A stretch of DNA of 64,000 nt from Bordetella sp. LUAb4 (GCF_021325795.1 NZ_JAHPZX010000010.1:62001-126000); one strand, 5' to 3'. Numbered from the stretch's first letter, positions 7,913-16,309 are shown. Notes: generated by a model not told the origin, from the letters alone. Translations and numbers: made by a program.

Positions 7913-8377
7913 TCAGCCCAGTTTCGGCGCGAAGTGCCTGAAGATGATGACGTTGTCGCCGTGCTTGCGCTTTTCGTCGATCACCGCTTCGGCCGCGCCG
8001 AGTTCTTCCGCCGCCTTGGCCGCCTGTGCCGCTCTGTCAGGATCCGCACCCTCGGCTTGCTGGAGCCACGCCGCCTGGCTGTCCGCGACAACGATTTGCG
8101 TGTGCCGCAGCGCCTCGTTGAACGAGCCGCTACCGCGCATCGCACTGCCGTAGGTCGTGCCCAGAATCAACTGCTGGTACATGTCGAGGTCAAGACTGGT
8201 TCCAAGGGCGGCGGCATCGCGTTCGGTTTTATCCGCCGCGCGGGTCAGCGTGGCGTCCTGTCGCACCGCGACGATCTTTTGGCCCTGCGCGACAGTGCTG
8301 GTGTCGGGCGCGGTGGGGGCGGTGGTTGAGCCTATGTAGGAACGCTCGGATGATGATGTAGGAATTCTGCTAGCCAT
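7913..8377 (-). CDS. First gene of sctX-Y-V-D-F operon, candidate SctX
   Basis: 154 residues from the ATG at 8377 (AAGG seven bases upstream); a TTG at 8383 would add two residues. The N-terminus is Ser/Thr-rich and disordered-looking (about 1-40), as expected for a T3SS secretion signal. The rest is helical and Ala/Gln-rich, with a charged segment (AVIDEKRKHGDNVIIF) near the C-terminus. Clear sequence similarity to YscX/Pcr3 is not visible by eye. The proposal rests on synteny: in Yersinia and Pseudomonas, X, Y and V genes follow each other, and here this gene precedes a YscY-like gene and sctV. YscX is a small early secreted protein needed for export. It may instead be a lineage-specific regulator. 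Confidence 0.5.
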   Translation of the reverse strand: MASRIPTSSSERSYIGSTTAPTAPDTSTVAQGQKIVAVRQDATLTRAADKTERDAAALGTSLDLDMYQQLILGTTYGSAMRGSGSFNEALRHTQIVVADSQAAWLQQAEGADPDRAAQAAKAAEELGAAEAVIDEKRKHGDNVIIFRHFAPKLG

Positions 8378-8837
8378 ATTCAAGCCTTATATCGACGTAC
8401 CGCGGTCCAACCTGTGCCTCGCCTATTGCTCGCGCCAGGAGATTTCTCCGGCCGTATCGCTGAAATAGAGGCAAATGACGTGTTGCGTGCGGAACCGAGG
8501 GGTGCCATGTCCGACGCTAGCCGCGCCGAAAACGAATTTCAGAAAATTCCCGCGATCCGGTTGGGAGCCTGCGACGCCCGATTGGGCATCGCCAGCAGCA
8601 TCCTCACGGGCATGGTCCACAGCGATAGAAACCATGCATCTGGAAGCGGGCGTCGTCCGTAGTAACGCACTGCTCCGGATTCGTTCCATGTTTTTTTTTT
8701 TGGCGTCTGCTGAGGCTCAGTTTTTTCTCATAGGGAACCGTCAAAGGTCACTGGCAACATACCGTCCAAGTCCGTCCCCATAGGGCCAGTGGCCGGGGCG
8801 AAGAAATCGACGTTTATCCATATTTATAGGTGGCGAG
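8378..8837. promoter_or_regulatory. Divergent control region of two T3SS operons
   Basis: 460 bases separate the leftward sctX operon from the rightward translocator operon, so both promoters should lie here. GGAACC, a typical -35 core for many ECF and HrpL-like sigma factors, occurs on the plus strand at 8491-8496 and 8734-8739; GGAAC occurs on the minus strand at 8687-8683. No common -10 element could be fixed. A run of eleven T (8691-8701) lies about 33 bases upstream of the 8734 box. A 51-codon frame at 8507-8662 has a GAGGGG in front but no recognisable features, and I do not count it as a gene. Confidence 0.5.
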
Positions 8838-10838
8838 ATGGCAGACATCCGCAATTCCAGTTTCATTGACGTTGCCGCGCTGCGGTCGGCGTTTATCCCG
8901 GGCGGCGGCAAGCCGGCCAACTTCGCCGGGTTGACGCATGAATCGCAAGACCTCGACCGCGAGCTGAGCGATCTGCTGCCCGCGGAGCATGGAGCGTCCG
9001 GCGACGCGCCGGCGCCAGGCTTCGCAATGCGTTCGACGCGCGCCATGAATCGGGGCATTGGAGATGGCGCGCAAGGCGCTGCCGAGGGCGGGAAGAAGGC
9101 CGGTGAACACCAGGATGAAGGCGCCGCTGGCGCCAGCGGCAAGCATGACGGCCAAGGCGCGGAAGCTGATCGGCAAGGCGCGGAGACGGCTTCGGGCCGT
9201 AGCGGCGCTGGCAGGGATGGCTCCGGCAAGGCGGGTTCCGGCAGGGAAGGTTCCGGCAGGGAAGGCGCCAACTTCGGCGGATCCGGCAAGGACAAGGGCG
9301 GCTTGCCGATGTCCACGGCCAGCCAGGGTAATGCTCAGGCGCAGAAGGGCGGCAGCCAGGCGAATCAAACCCCATCCAGAAATTCCGGCAACACACCCAC
9401 CAGCAATGCGTCCCATCACCCGCTATCCCTGGCTCAAGGTGGCGCGGGCTTGGGCGCCACCCCCTTCAGCGCGGCGCAGCTTGCTTCTCAACTGATCGGC
9501 CAGTCGGCGGAGGGCGCCGCGATGCCTCGCGCCTCGCACATGCCGGGTGCCGGTTTGCCTCAAGCGGCAGGGGCCACGCCCGCCTCGGCGTCCCTGCGGG
9601 CCGCCGCCGCGACGGCGAACCAACCTGGTGCGACATCACAGGGTCTCATCGCATCCCAAAGTCTGGGCAACAGTCTGAAGCTGCACGCAAGCAAAGGGAC
9701 TGGCAAGGATGCCGTGGGAGAGGACGCGGAAGATGGCGCCGAGGACAGCTCGGATGACATGGCGGGCCCGCGCATCAGGAAGCGTCGGATGGCGCAGCCC
9801 CCGGTTACGGGCGAGCAAACGTCGGATTCGGACTCCGGCAACGGTAGCGGCTCGGATGACGGCCACGCGTCCGGCGACGATTCCGCGGCCAGCGCCGCGA
9901 GCGACATTCGCTTGCGGAAAAAGCGTAAGGCGGTAACGTCGAGCGCCGCGGCCAAGGGAACGTCGCGTCCAGAGGATAAGGACGATCTCCCCGCCGACTA
10001 CTTCGACGGCATCGATCTTCGCGATCTGAGGAGAGTCTTTACCCAGTTGGCGGGCCGAGCATGGAATAGCGCCTTCGACGAGAAGTCCGGTACGGTAGGC
10101 AGCTATAAAAATATGATGGCAATCACGGAGGAGCTCGAGAAGTCCCTGCCGCCCGGTGCCGAGGATGATCCCAGATACGATGACCTGAAGTCGCAGCTCA
10201 AGTACCTCAAACAGTATTTGCGTGTGAAGTCGCAACGCAGCGTCAATCCGGACAAGCCGAATGACAAGTTCGATCATCAGTATGTGACTTCCGCCGATTC
10301 CAAACTGGCGGCCGCGATTGCCACCGGCGACGTGTTCGAGATCGTCTACGCGATCATGAATACGATGTTCGGCAGCGCGACGGAAAACACGCGCCAACGG
10401 GCGCTCAAGGTCAGGCAGATCAATGCGGACCAGGAAAAGCTTCGCAGTGTCCAGCAGCAGGTGCGCAATCTGAACCAGGGCTTCAAGCCCGGCGCTGACG
10501 GCAAGACCCCGCTCAGCGAAAAGGACAACAAGATCTCGGACCTGGACCTCGATAAACAATGCGAGGCCGTCAAGAAGGCGCTCGATGACGTCGGCTGGGA
10601 TCCAAAGTCGTATTGCGGCGGTAAGGGAATCACCAAGGATACGGCGAAACAGGAGTTGGATGACCTGATCTCCAACATGGATTCGCGCCTGACCTCCTAC
10701 AACAACATGAACAGCCTTGAGACCAACGACCTGACGCGTGAAGCGCAGGCCGCGCAAGCCTATCTCACCGGTATGAACGGCATCCTTACCAAAGAGAACC
10801 AGGCGCTCAACGGCATTGCCACGAGTCTGTCACGATGA
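8838..10838 (+). CDS. sctA: EspA/Bsp22-like tip or filament protein with giant N-terminal extension
   Basis: 666 residues; AGGTGG precedes the ATG. The last 285 residues look like the EspA/SseB/Bsp22 family: a helix around GDVFEIVYAIMNTMFGSA followed by a long coiled-coil strand, a variable middle, and a terminal coiled coil ending LNGIATSLSR, where EspA ends with a similar long helix. EspA is 192 and Bsp22 about 205 residues. Here about 380 extra residues precede the domain. They are Gly/Ser/Lys/Asp-rich, contain 15-base tandem repeats at 9234-9263, and carry two basic patches (RIRKRRMA at 312-319, RLRKKRKA at 358-365), each after an acidic stretch. The gene overlaps a SycD-like chaperone gene and precedes sctB and sctE, the normal tip position. 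The tip identity is inferred from C-terminal architecture and context. A dedicated large effector is the alternative. Confidence 0.65.
   Translation: MADIRNSSFIDVAALRSAFIPGGGKPANFAGLTHESQDLDRELSDLLPAEHGASGDAPAPGFAMRSTRAMNRGIGDGAQGAAEGGKKAGEHQDEGAAGASGKHDGQGAEADRQGAETASGRSGAGRDGSGKAGSGREGSGREGANFGGSGKDKGGLPMSTASQGNAQAQKGGSQANQTPSRNSGNTPTSNASHHPLSLAQGGAGLGATPFSAAQLASQLIGQSAEGAAMPRASHMPGAGLPQAAGATPASASLRAAAATANQPGATSQGLIASQSLGNSLKLHASKGTGKDAVGEDAEDGAEDSSDDMAGPRIRKRRMAQPPVTGEQTSDSDSGNGSGSDDGHASGDDSAASAASDIRLRKKRKAVTSSAAAKGTSRPEDKDDLPADYFDGIDLRDLRRVFTQLAGRAWNSAFDEKSGTVGSYKNMMAITEELEKSLPPGAEDDPRYDDLKSQLKYLKQYLRVKSQRSVNPDKPNDKFDHQYVTSADSKLAAAIATGDVFEIVYAIMNTMFGSATENTRQRALKVRQINADQEKLRSVQQQVRNLNQGFKPGADGKTPLSEKDNKISDLDLDKQCEAVKKALDDVGWDPKSYCGGKGITKDTAKQELDDLISNMDSRLTSYNNMNSLETNDLTREAQAAQAYLTGMNGILTKENQALNGIATSLSR
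9234..9263 (+). repeat. 15-base tandem repeat in SctA-like gene
   Basis: Two perfect copies of GGTTCCGGCAGGGAA encode part of a Gly/Ser/Arg/Glu low-complexity tract. Degenerate related units flank them (GGCTCCGGCAAG, GGATCCGGCAAG), which suggests growth of the extension by slippage. Confidence 0.8.
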
Positions 10839-11305
10839 GCACGCTATTGACCGAAGCGGAACTGGACGCCGCCGTCGCCAGTGTGCAGAAAGCCATCGGC
10901 AACCTCTCGCTGGAAAAGAGCAAGCAGATGACGCCCGCCATGCGCAAGCGTCTCTACGAGCAGGGGCACGCGCTGTACGAGGCCGCTCGCTACGACGAGG
11001 CCTACAAGGTATTCGTGCAGTTGATCGCGGAAGACCCCTTCAACCCACTGGGATTCAAGGCCGCCGCGGCGGCGGCGCAGGCGCAGGGCAAGTATGAAGA
11101 AGCCCTCAGCTTTTATGCGCCCGTGCTGATGACGACCGAGGATCCCGTCAACCTCATGCATTTCGCAGAATGCCTGCTCAAATTGGGCAAGGCCGAACAG
11201 GCCAGGGAAGCGCTGGACCTAGCGCAATTGCTATGTGTCGGCGAAGAACATGGCGCGGTACGAGAGCACTGCGCCACGCTTCAACGCCAAGCATCCCTGT
11301 GCTGA
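10835..11305 (+). CDS. SycD/LcrH-like translocator chaperone
   Basis: 156 residues. Three tetratricopeptide repeats (about 40-140: YEQGHALYEAARYDEAYKVF, then GFKAAAAAAQAQGKYEEALS, then MHFAECLLKLGKAEQAREAL) have the size and spacing of class II T3SS chaperones such as SycD, IpgC and BcrH. These chaperones keep the hydrophobic translocators soluble before secretion. The ATG overlaps the stop of the SctA-like gene by four bases, and sctB begins 37 bases downstream, so its clients are most likely SctB and SctE. No second chaperone gene follows sctE, unlike the bcrH1/bcrH2 arrangement of the Bordetella bsc locus, so this one may serve both. Confidence 0.9.
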   Translation: MSTLLTEAELDAAVASVQKAIGNLSLEKSKQMTPAMRKRLYEQGHALYEAARYDEAYKVFVQLIAEDPFNPLGFKAAAAAAQAQGKYEEALSFYAPVLMTTEDPVNLMHFAECLLKLGKAEQAREALDLAQLLCVGEEHGAVREHCATLQRQASLC

Positions 11306-11342
11306 GTATTAACCATAAAAATCTGAATTACTGGAGAAATCC

Positions 11343-12353
11343 ATGGCTGAAAACACTATCGGTACCATCCCCCCCTCCGTCCTTCCCCGCTTTACTATCG
11401 CCGGCGACGCTAAATTCGACGACGACGATTACTACGCGCTCCTGCAGGACGACCAACCCAGCGATCCTCCGCCTCTGGATAACAACGAATCCAAGGTCTA
11501 CACGAATTCCAGACGCGAAAGCTGCGACGCCATCATGCGCGAGGTCGGCATCCTCGGCACCATGTCGGCGGCAAACAGCGACAAGGACCAACGCACCCAA
11601 ATCGAGAATGCGGCCGCGGCCGGGCGTCAGGGTGCCGAGGAAATGAAAAAGGCGGCGTGGCTCCGTCTTGGCGCCGGTCTCGCTGGTGCTTTGGCAGCGG
11701 GCATTGGCGCCGGCGCCGCCGCCTACTGCGCCTTCAAGGCCGCTCCAGGAGCGAAGACCGAAATCTCCGCCAACACCGCGGTGAAAGAGGCGATGGCGGG
11801 CGAGAAAGAATTCGGCGGCATGGCGAAAGATTTCGAGCAGATGGCCGCGCAGTCACGCGCCCAAGTCAGTGAGTTGCAAGAGTCCCAGGCCGGCCTGAAG
11901 AAAATGGTCGCGGAAGGCAAGGACATGACGGAGGAACTGGGCACCAATTCCAAGCTGATCGAACAGTACGAGGACGACGCCAAGACGTTTGATACGCAAG
12001 CTGGTATCGCGAGAGACATCGAAAAAGGCTTCGCGGATGCGCGAGCAGCGGAATCGCTGGAGGGCGCGAACGGATCCGCCCTGCGCAACTACTATCTGGA
12101 ACTCTCCCGCACCTGGTCGACTGGGGCCAACGCCGGTAGCGCACTATCTTCGGCGGGGGGCTCGATTGCAGGATTCGCCGATGCGGCCAAGGCCCAGGCG
12201 GATACGGAAAGGAACCAGGCGGACTCGATAGGCAACCTGAATGGGTCGACCAAGCAAAGCATGTATAGCTACGCGAACGACACTATTGCTAATCAGAAAG
12301 CGCTGAACCAGGCGGAGAATCAAGCCCGCATGATCGCGATGCAGCACATCTGA
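11343..12353 (+). CDS. sctB: T3SS minor translocator SctB (BopD/YopD/EspB type)
   Basis: 336 residues with a GGAG six bases before the ATG. The N-terminus is polar with a proline- and aspartate-rich stretch, as expected for a secreted protein. There is one hydrophobic Gly/Ala-rich segment (about 104-134, GLAGALAAGIGAGAAAYCAF), followed by a long helical coiled-coil region (about 160-225) and an amphipathic C-terminal part. One membrane segment plus coiled coil is the signature of the YopD/IpaC/EspB class. It forms the host-membrane pore with SctE, encoded 17 bases downstream. Here the order is B then E. Confidence 0.82.
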   Translation: MAENTIGTIPPSVLPRFTIAGDAKFDDDDYYALLQDDQPSDPPPLDNNESKVYTNSRRESCDAIMREVGILGTMSAANSDKDQRTQIENAAAAGRQGAEEMKKAAWLRLGAGLAGALAAGIGAGAAAYCAFKAAPGAKTEISANTAVKEAMAGEKEFGGMAKDFEQMAAQSRAQVSELQESQAGLKKMVAEGKDMTEELGTNSKLIEQYEDDAKTFDTQAGIARDIEKGFADARAAESLEGANGSALRNYYLELSRTWSTGANAGSALSSAGGSIAGFADAAKAQADTERNQADSIGNLNGSTKQSMYSYANDTIANQKALNQAENQARMIAMQHI

Positions 12354-12369
12354 CATCCGGGGACGCAAT

Positions 12370-13623
12370 ATGTTATCCGTGCAAACTACACAGACAGTGG
12401 CTCTGCGTGGCGTTCCGGGCCTGCCCGGCATCATGCCGCTCAATGCGGCGGCCGTAAATCCGTCGCTGGACGGCCTGACGGGGGAGGACTCGCAAGACTT
12501 CCCCTCACTCCAAGATCAAACGCCGGTATCCAACTCCAACGGCGCCCCTCCGCTTACCAATCGCTATACAAGCGCGGCGGACGCCCAGTGGGCCACGATG
12601 GATATCATGGCCATGATCCCGGCGATCGATGCGATGATCGGGACTGGCTATAGTGAGCGGATGAGCGATAGCAGCAAGACCCTCAAGAGTAGAATCGAGG
12701 CCAATGAATCCATGCGCGAAGCCGCCAACCAGAAGCGGGCGGACGAGCACAAGAAGCGCGACAAGGCCAAGCACAAAAGCATTTGGGCACGCATAGCCGG
12801 GCTCGTCACGAATGTCGTGACGACGGTCTTTCTTGCGGTTGCGGTCGCCGCCTCCGTGGCGTCGGGCGTAGGCGTGATGGCCACGCCCATGTTGACCGCC
12901 ATGCTGGTTGCATCCACCTTGGGGATCGTCGAGAAAAGCGTGCAGCTCGCGGGCAAGGAGGACTTTTCGATTACGGGCATGGTCTGCTCCGCGATGACCA
13001 AGGGCCTCAAATGGTTGGGCTTGCCTGATGACGTTGCAGAAAAATTGGGCAATGTCATCGGGTCGGCCATCATGATCGGGACGGTCGTGGGGGTGCTCAA
13101 TGATCCTTCGGCCGTCGGCCGCCTGGTTTCCAATGAGCTGAAGCTCCTCGGTGTGCCCGATAAGATCGCGGACATCGTCAATACGGTGATGACCATCGGC
13201 GCCACCGTCGCGGTGATGTGCTTCTCGTTTAGCGCCGCGAAGGCTTCCGCCTCCGCGATGGGTGGCTTTTCCAAGTTGGCGTCCAACCTGAACAGCGGTA
13301 TGACGATCAAGAACATCGCCGTGGCTAGCGATGTGGGTGGGCAATTGATTAACGCCGGGGCGGGCACCGTGGTGGCTGGAATGAATGGCTCGGCCACGCT
13401 GGACGGTTACAGCGCGGATAAAAGCGCCATCCAAACCCACCTTCTACAGAATCAGATGAAGGAGAATGATCGCTACTCCACCATTCAAAATGAATCTTTG
13501 AAGCGCATGGTGAACAGTTTGAATGACTGGCGGGATTCCTTCATGACGATGCTCGGTGCCCAGGGCGACGTGATGCAACGGTTGACCGGATCCTTCATGG
13601 GGGATGGTCGAGTCAAAGCTTGA
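12370..13623 (+). CDS. sctE: T3SS major translocator SctE (BopB/YopB/EspD type)
   Basis: 417 residues. A polar N-terminal region is followed by a basic coiled-coil stretch (about 105-137, rich in Lys, Arg and Glu). A long hydrophobic segment (about 137-187) and two more hydrophobic stretches (about 228-242 and 269-292) come next, and then a helical tail. The multi-pass hydrophobic core behind a coiled coil is typical of the IpaB/YopB/EspD family that inserts in host membranes. Last gene of the translocator operon; a strong intrinsic terminator follows 63 bases after its stop. Confidence 0.85.
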   Translation: MLSVQTTQTVALRGVPGLPGIMPLNAAAVNPSLDGLTGEDSQDFPSLQDQTPVSNSNGAPPLTNRYTSAADAQWATMDIMAMIPAIDAMIGTGYSERMSDSSKTLKSRIEANESMREAANQKRADEHKKRDKAKHKSIWARIAGLVTNVVTTVFLAVAVAASVASGVGVMATPMLTAMLVASTLGIVEKSVQLAGKEDFSITGMVCSAMTKGLKWLGLPDDVAEKLGNVIGSAIMIGTVVGVLNDPSAVGRLVSNELKLLGVPDKIADIVNTVMTIGATVAVMCFSFSAAKASASAMGGFSKLASNLNSGMTIKNIAVASDVGGQLINAGAGTVVAGMNGSATLDGYSADKSAIQTHLLQNQMKENDRYSTIQNESLKRMVNSLNDWRDSFMTMLGAQGDVMQRLTGSFMGDGRVKA

Positions 13624-13685
13624 TCCCTACCGAGAGCGTGGGTAATACACCCCTTATCCCGCTCCGCTTTCTTGCTTGACCCCTT

Positions 13686-13726
13686 AAGACCCATCAGGCG
13701 CATGACCGCGTTTGATGGGTCTTTTT
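13686..13726 (+). terminator. Intrinsic terminator of translocator operon
   Basis: An 11-base perfect stem (AAGACCCATCA at 13686-13696, TGATGGGTCTT at 13713-13723) has a 16-base loop and five T at the end (13722-13726). It separates the translocator operon from the sctI-C operon. Confidence 0.92.
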
Positions 13727-13946
13727 ACGTTGGCAAGGCATGAGAAAAATCTGTGCCTCTCCACGGTTCAGACATTTTTTTATTTTCTTTACATCTCCAG
13801 GTGGAACCAGAAGGGGGGTGTTCTTTCCTGAAGAAGGTTGCGTTCGCGTCAATAACGAGTGAACGCCGACCGAAAAGTGACGTCCCGATTGATGCAAACA
13901 CAGGGAACGCATTTTTCATCCCCCCAATTCAAATTAAAAGTTGACT
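13727..13946 (+). promoter_or_regulatory. Probable promoter region of sctI-sctC operon
   Basis: This 220-base stretch is visibly richer in A and T than the flanking genes and lies between a strong terminator and sctI, so the long rightward operon should start here. A GGAACC occurs at 13803-13808, like the boxes in the 8378-8837 region. No confident -10 element was identified. Confidence 0.45.
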
Positions 13947-14750
13947 ATGAGCGCCCAAGAAAATTTCAGGGCTTCCATCTCGCGGATCGCGCAGTTGGAA
14001 CCCACGCAAGGCGGTGTGACGCCTCCGGTGACGTCGGCTTCGCTGTTGCCGAAGGCCGGGAGCGCCGATGGTTTCGCGACGCAACGCTTCGCCGCGATCA
14101 TGAATGCTGACCATCCCGCGAGCCAGGCGGCCGCGGGAGTGGCCATGCCGGCGGTGGCGACGACGCAAGCAGCCAGCTCGCAGGCGGTAAGCCGGCAAGC
14201 GGCGGTATCTCAAGCGGCAGGTTCCCAGGCGGCAGGCTCCCAAACGGCAGGTTCCCAAGCGGCAGGCGCTCAACTACCCGCCTCGCACGTCACTGGCGTG
14301 TCGTCCGTGTACCGTAGCGCCGCCGCCCAGCATGTCGCCCTGGCGGAGTCGCCGCTCAAGAATGCCGATATGGTGCGGCAACGTTTCATCGATACGATGA
14401 ACTCAGCGCAAAAGCTGGAGCGCGGTGATGCCAAGGCGGTATCCCATCCTGCGCGTGGCGCAGCGGCCGGTGGAACCGACGCGGTGACGACGGCCGATGC
14501 GGCCGAAACCGACGGTGAGGCCAAGCCTGCTGGCGTAAAAGGCGGCATTTCTTCGCTATTCGGAAAAATCTCAGAAATGCACGCGGAGCTGGACAGGCGA
14601 GTCGTCGATCCGGCCTCCTACAGCAGTGCCGCCAGCATGATCGGCTTGCAGCGCATGACCGGGATGTATTCGATCTACTTCGAGACGCTATCCAAAGCCG
14701 TGTTCAAAGTCGTGCGCGACGCGGATACCTTCATGAAGAGCAGTGCTTGA
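13947..14750 (+). CDS. sctI: T3SS inner rod protein SctI with repeat-rich extension
   Basis: 267 residues from the ATG at 13947; a TTG two codons earlier is less likely. The last 75 residues (starting ISSLFGKISEMHAELDRRV and ending VVRDADTFMKSSA) have the helix-turn-helix layout of inner rod proteins, which polymerise at the base of the needle between SctR/T and SctF. Typical SctI proteins are about 80-140 residues. Here the preceding 190 residues are Ala/Gln/Ser-rich with four copies of S-Q-A/T-A-G (about 88-107). The stop overlaps the sctJ start (TGATG), consistent with coupled translation in the order I-J. Confidence 0.82.
   Translation: MSAQENFRASISRIAQLEPTQGGVTPPVTSASLLPKAGSADGFATQRFAAIMNADHPASQAAAGVAMPAVATTQAASSQAVSRQAAVSQAAGSQAAGSQTAGSQAAGAQLPASHVTGVSSVYRSAAAQHVALAESPLKNADMVRQRFIDTMNSAQKLERGDAKAVSHPARGAAAGGTDAVTTADAAETDGEAKPAGVKGGISSLFGKISEMHAELDRRVVDPASYSSAASMIGLQRMTGMYSIYFETLSKAVFKVVRDADTFMKSSA
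14208..14267 (+). repeat. Four 15-base tandem repeats in sctI
   Basis: Four consecutive units of the form TCCCAAGCGGCAGGT with a few substitutions encode SQAAG, SQAAG, SQTAG and SQAAG. The multiple of three keeps the frame, so copy-number change would alter length without breaking the gene. Confidence 0.85.
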
Positions 14751-15652
14751 TGTCCAGGCGTCTGATGATTCTTTTGCGCGCTTGCCGGCGGGTCTGGGGG
14801 GGACGTGCGAGCCGGCGGTGGTGTCTGCCGCTCGTGTTCGTTTGCCTGGCGTCCTTGTCGGCCTGCGGTTCGGACGTCAATATCCTGACTGTGAACAACG
14901 AGGCGGACGCCAATGAGGTGATGTCCTCGTTGATGGACAACGGTATTACGCCGACACGGACCCCCACCAAGACCGGCATCGTCATCGCCGTCCCCAGCGC
15001 GGACATCGCGAGCGCGCTGAGCGTGCTGCGGCAGGCCGGCCTGCCGCGTGAAGCCTTCGAGGGTCTGGGCAAGACGTTTCAAAAGGAGGGGATGATCTCG
15101 TCTCCGGTGGAGGAGCGTGCGCTTTACATCCACGCCTTGTCGCAGGAACTGGCCAATACCCTGTCGAAAATCGACGGCGTCGTCGTGGCGCGCGTGCATT
15201 TGGTATTACCCGAGCCCGCGGGCGTGGATCGGGTCGCGACGCCGGCCAAGGCGGGGGTGTTCATCAAGTATCACCCCGAACAACCGTTGGACGCGGTGCT
15301 GCCGCAGCTGCGCACCATGATCACTCACGCGATTCCCGGCTTGACCCCGGATAACGTGTCCATCGCGCTGATTCCGGCGGCGACCATCAGGGAAATCTCG
15401 AAACCGGCGACGGGGAAGGACATTATGGGCGGGGCGACGGCACCCGGGGTCACCACGAAAATCGAATTCGTGACCGCGGGAGTGGTGCTCGTGACCTTGG
15501 CGACGCTCGGCGTCGGCGGCGTGTTCTGGTGGCGCCGCGGTCGCGGGAAAACCAAATCGGACCTGGGCAAGGCCAAAGCCAAGGACAAGGCCAAGGGCGG
15601 GGACGAGGATGGTGGGGCCGGCAAGACGGCAGCGCCGACCGTGGACAACTAG
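14750..15652 (+). CDS. sctJ: T3SS inner-membrane ring lipoprotein SctJ
   Basis: 300 residues. A signal peptide with lipobox LSAC places the lipidated Cys at about 39. The YscJ/FliF ring domains follow (about 45-215), including the ALYIHALSQELANTLSKIDG and VHLVLPEP motifs of the family. A single membrane segment (about 240-260) and a short basic, Lys/Gly-rich cytoplasmic tail close the protein. SctJ forms the inner ring that meets SctD. The ATG overlaps the sctI stop. The cytoplasmic tail of about 40 residues is highly charged and probably disordered. Confidence 0.95.
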   Translation: MSRRLMILLRACRRVWGGRASRRWCLPLVFVCLASLSACGSDVNILTVNNEADANEVMSSLMDNGITPTRTPTKTGIVIAVPSADIASALSVLRQAGLPREAFEGLGKTFQKEGMISSPVEERALYIHALSQELANTLSKIDGVVVARVHLVLPEPAGVDRVATPAKAGVFIKYHPEQPLDAVLPQLRTMITHAIPGLTPDNVSIALIPAATIREISKPATGKDIMGGATAPGVTTKIEFVTAGVVLVTLATLGVGGVFWWRRGRGKTKSDLGKAKAKDKAKGGDEDGGAGKTAAPTVDN

Positions 15653-15661
15653 GGCAGGGAC

Positions 15662-16309
15662 ATGACGCGTATGAGCACTTCGTCGGCGCATGCCTCGACC
15701 TTCGATCCGATTTGGTGGCAGTTCAATATGCTGCCCAGCAAAACCCTGCACCCCAGTCACTGGCAAGCCTATCCGCCCGGCCCTGCGCTGGCGGCCATGC
15801 AAGCCCGGCCAGAACAGGCCGAGGTCTGGCATCGCCACTGGTCACGCCACATCCTGCAAAGCCTGGGGATGTGGGAGCGGCCGGCGCCGTGCGAGCAGAC
15901 CGCCGCGGGCTGGCTGATTCCCTATGGGGCGTCTGATCTGCGGCTGCTGGCCCGCCGCATGGGCGCCGTGTTATGCGCGCCGCGCCTGCGTCGCTGCGTA
16001 TCGGGTGCACTGGTGCGGGCACTGGCCGCGGCCATGGGGCAGGATCTGTATGGCCTGACCTTGTTGGGCGAGGGCGCGCCGCATCCCGGTTTGCCCGGTC
16101 CGGCTTTCGACGATCCCGCCACCGCGCTGGAACAGATTGAAGTGCTGGGGTGGGGCGCCCTGCTGCGGGCCCTGGAAAACGATTCCGACGCCGTGCGCGT
16201 GCGCATGGCCCTGCGTCTGCCGGCTGCCGTGATGGCACCGGAGGGGCTGGCGGCCCCGCAGGCCCTGGCGTTGGCCGAAGCATTGGATGCGCGGGAGAGT
16301 CGGGTATGA
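15662..16309 (+). CDS. sctK: T3SS sorting-platform protein SctK
   Basis: 215 residues between sctJ and sctL, the fixed position of sctK. The N-terminal pattern FDPIWWQFNMLPSKTLHPSHW is similar to the start of YscK/BscK proteins. The remainder is helical with several Trp and Arg residues and no membrane segment. SctK links the SctD cytoplasmic domains to the SctQ pods. An alternative ATG lies three codons downstream (15671). The stop overlaps the sctL start as ATGA. Confidence 0.85.
   Translation: MTRMSTSSAHASTFDPIWWQFNMLPSKTLHPSHWQAYPPGPALAAMQARPEQAEVWHRHWSRHILQSLGMWERPAPCEQTAAGWLIPYGASDLRLLARRMGAVLCAPRLRRCVSGALVRALAAAMGQDLYGLTLLGEGAPHPGLPGPAFDDPATALEQIEVLGWGALLRALENDSDAVRVRMALRLPAAVMAPEGLAAPQALALAEALDARESRV

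Noticed and set aside
8414-8783. Small open frames in the divergent T3SS control region, including a 51-codon frame at 8507 with GAGGGG upstream
   Set aside because: No similarity to SctE/G chaperones or other T3SS small proteins, and three frames overlap each other. The region is better explained as promoters. Kept only as a note.
9221-9300. CRISPR-like short repeats
   Set aside because: The units are directly adjacent, in frame, and encode a Gly/Ser tract; there are no spacers. The same holds for the sctI and sctU repeats.
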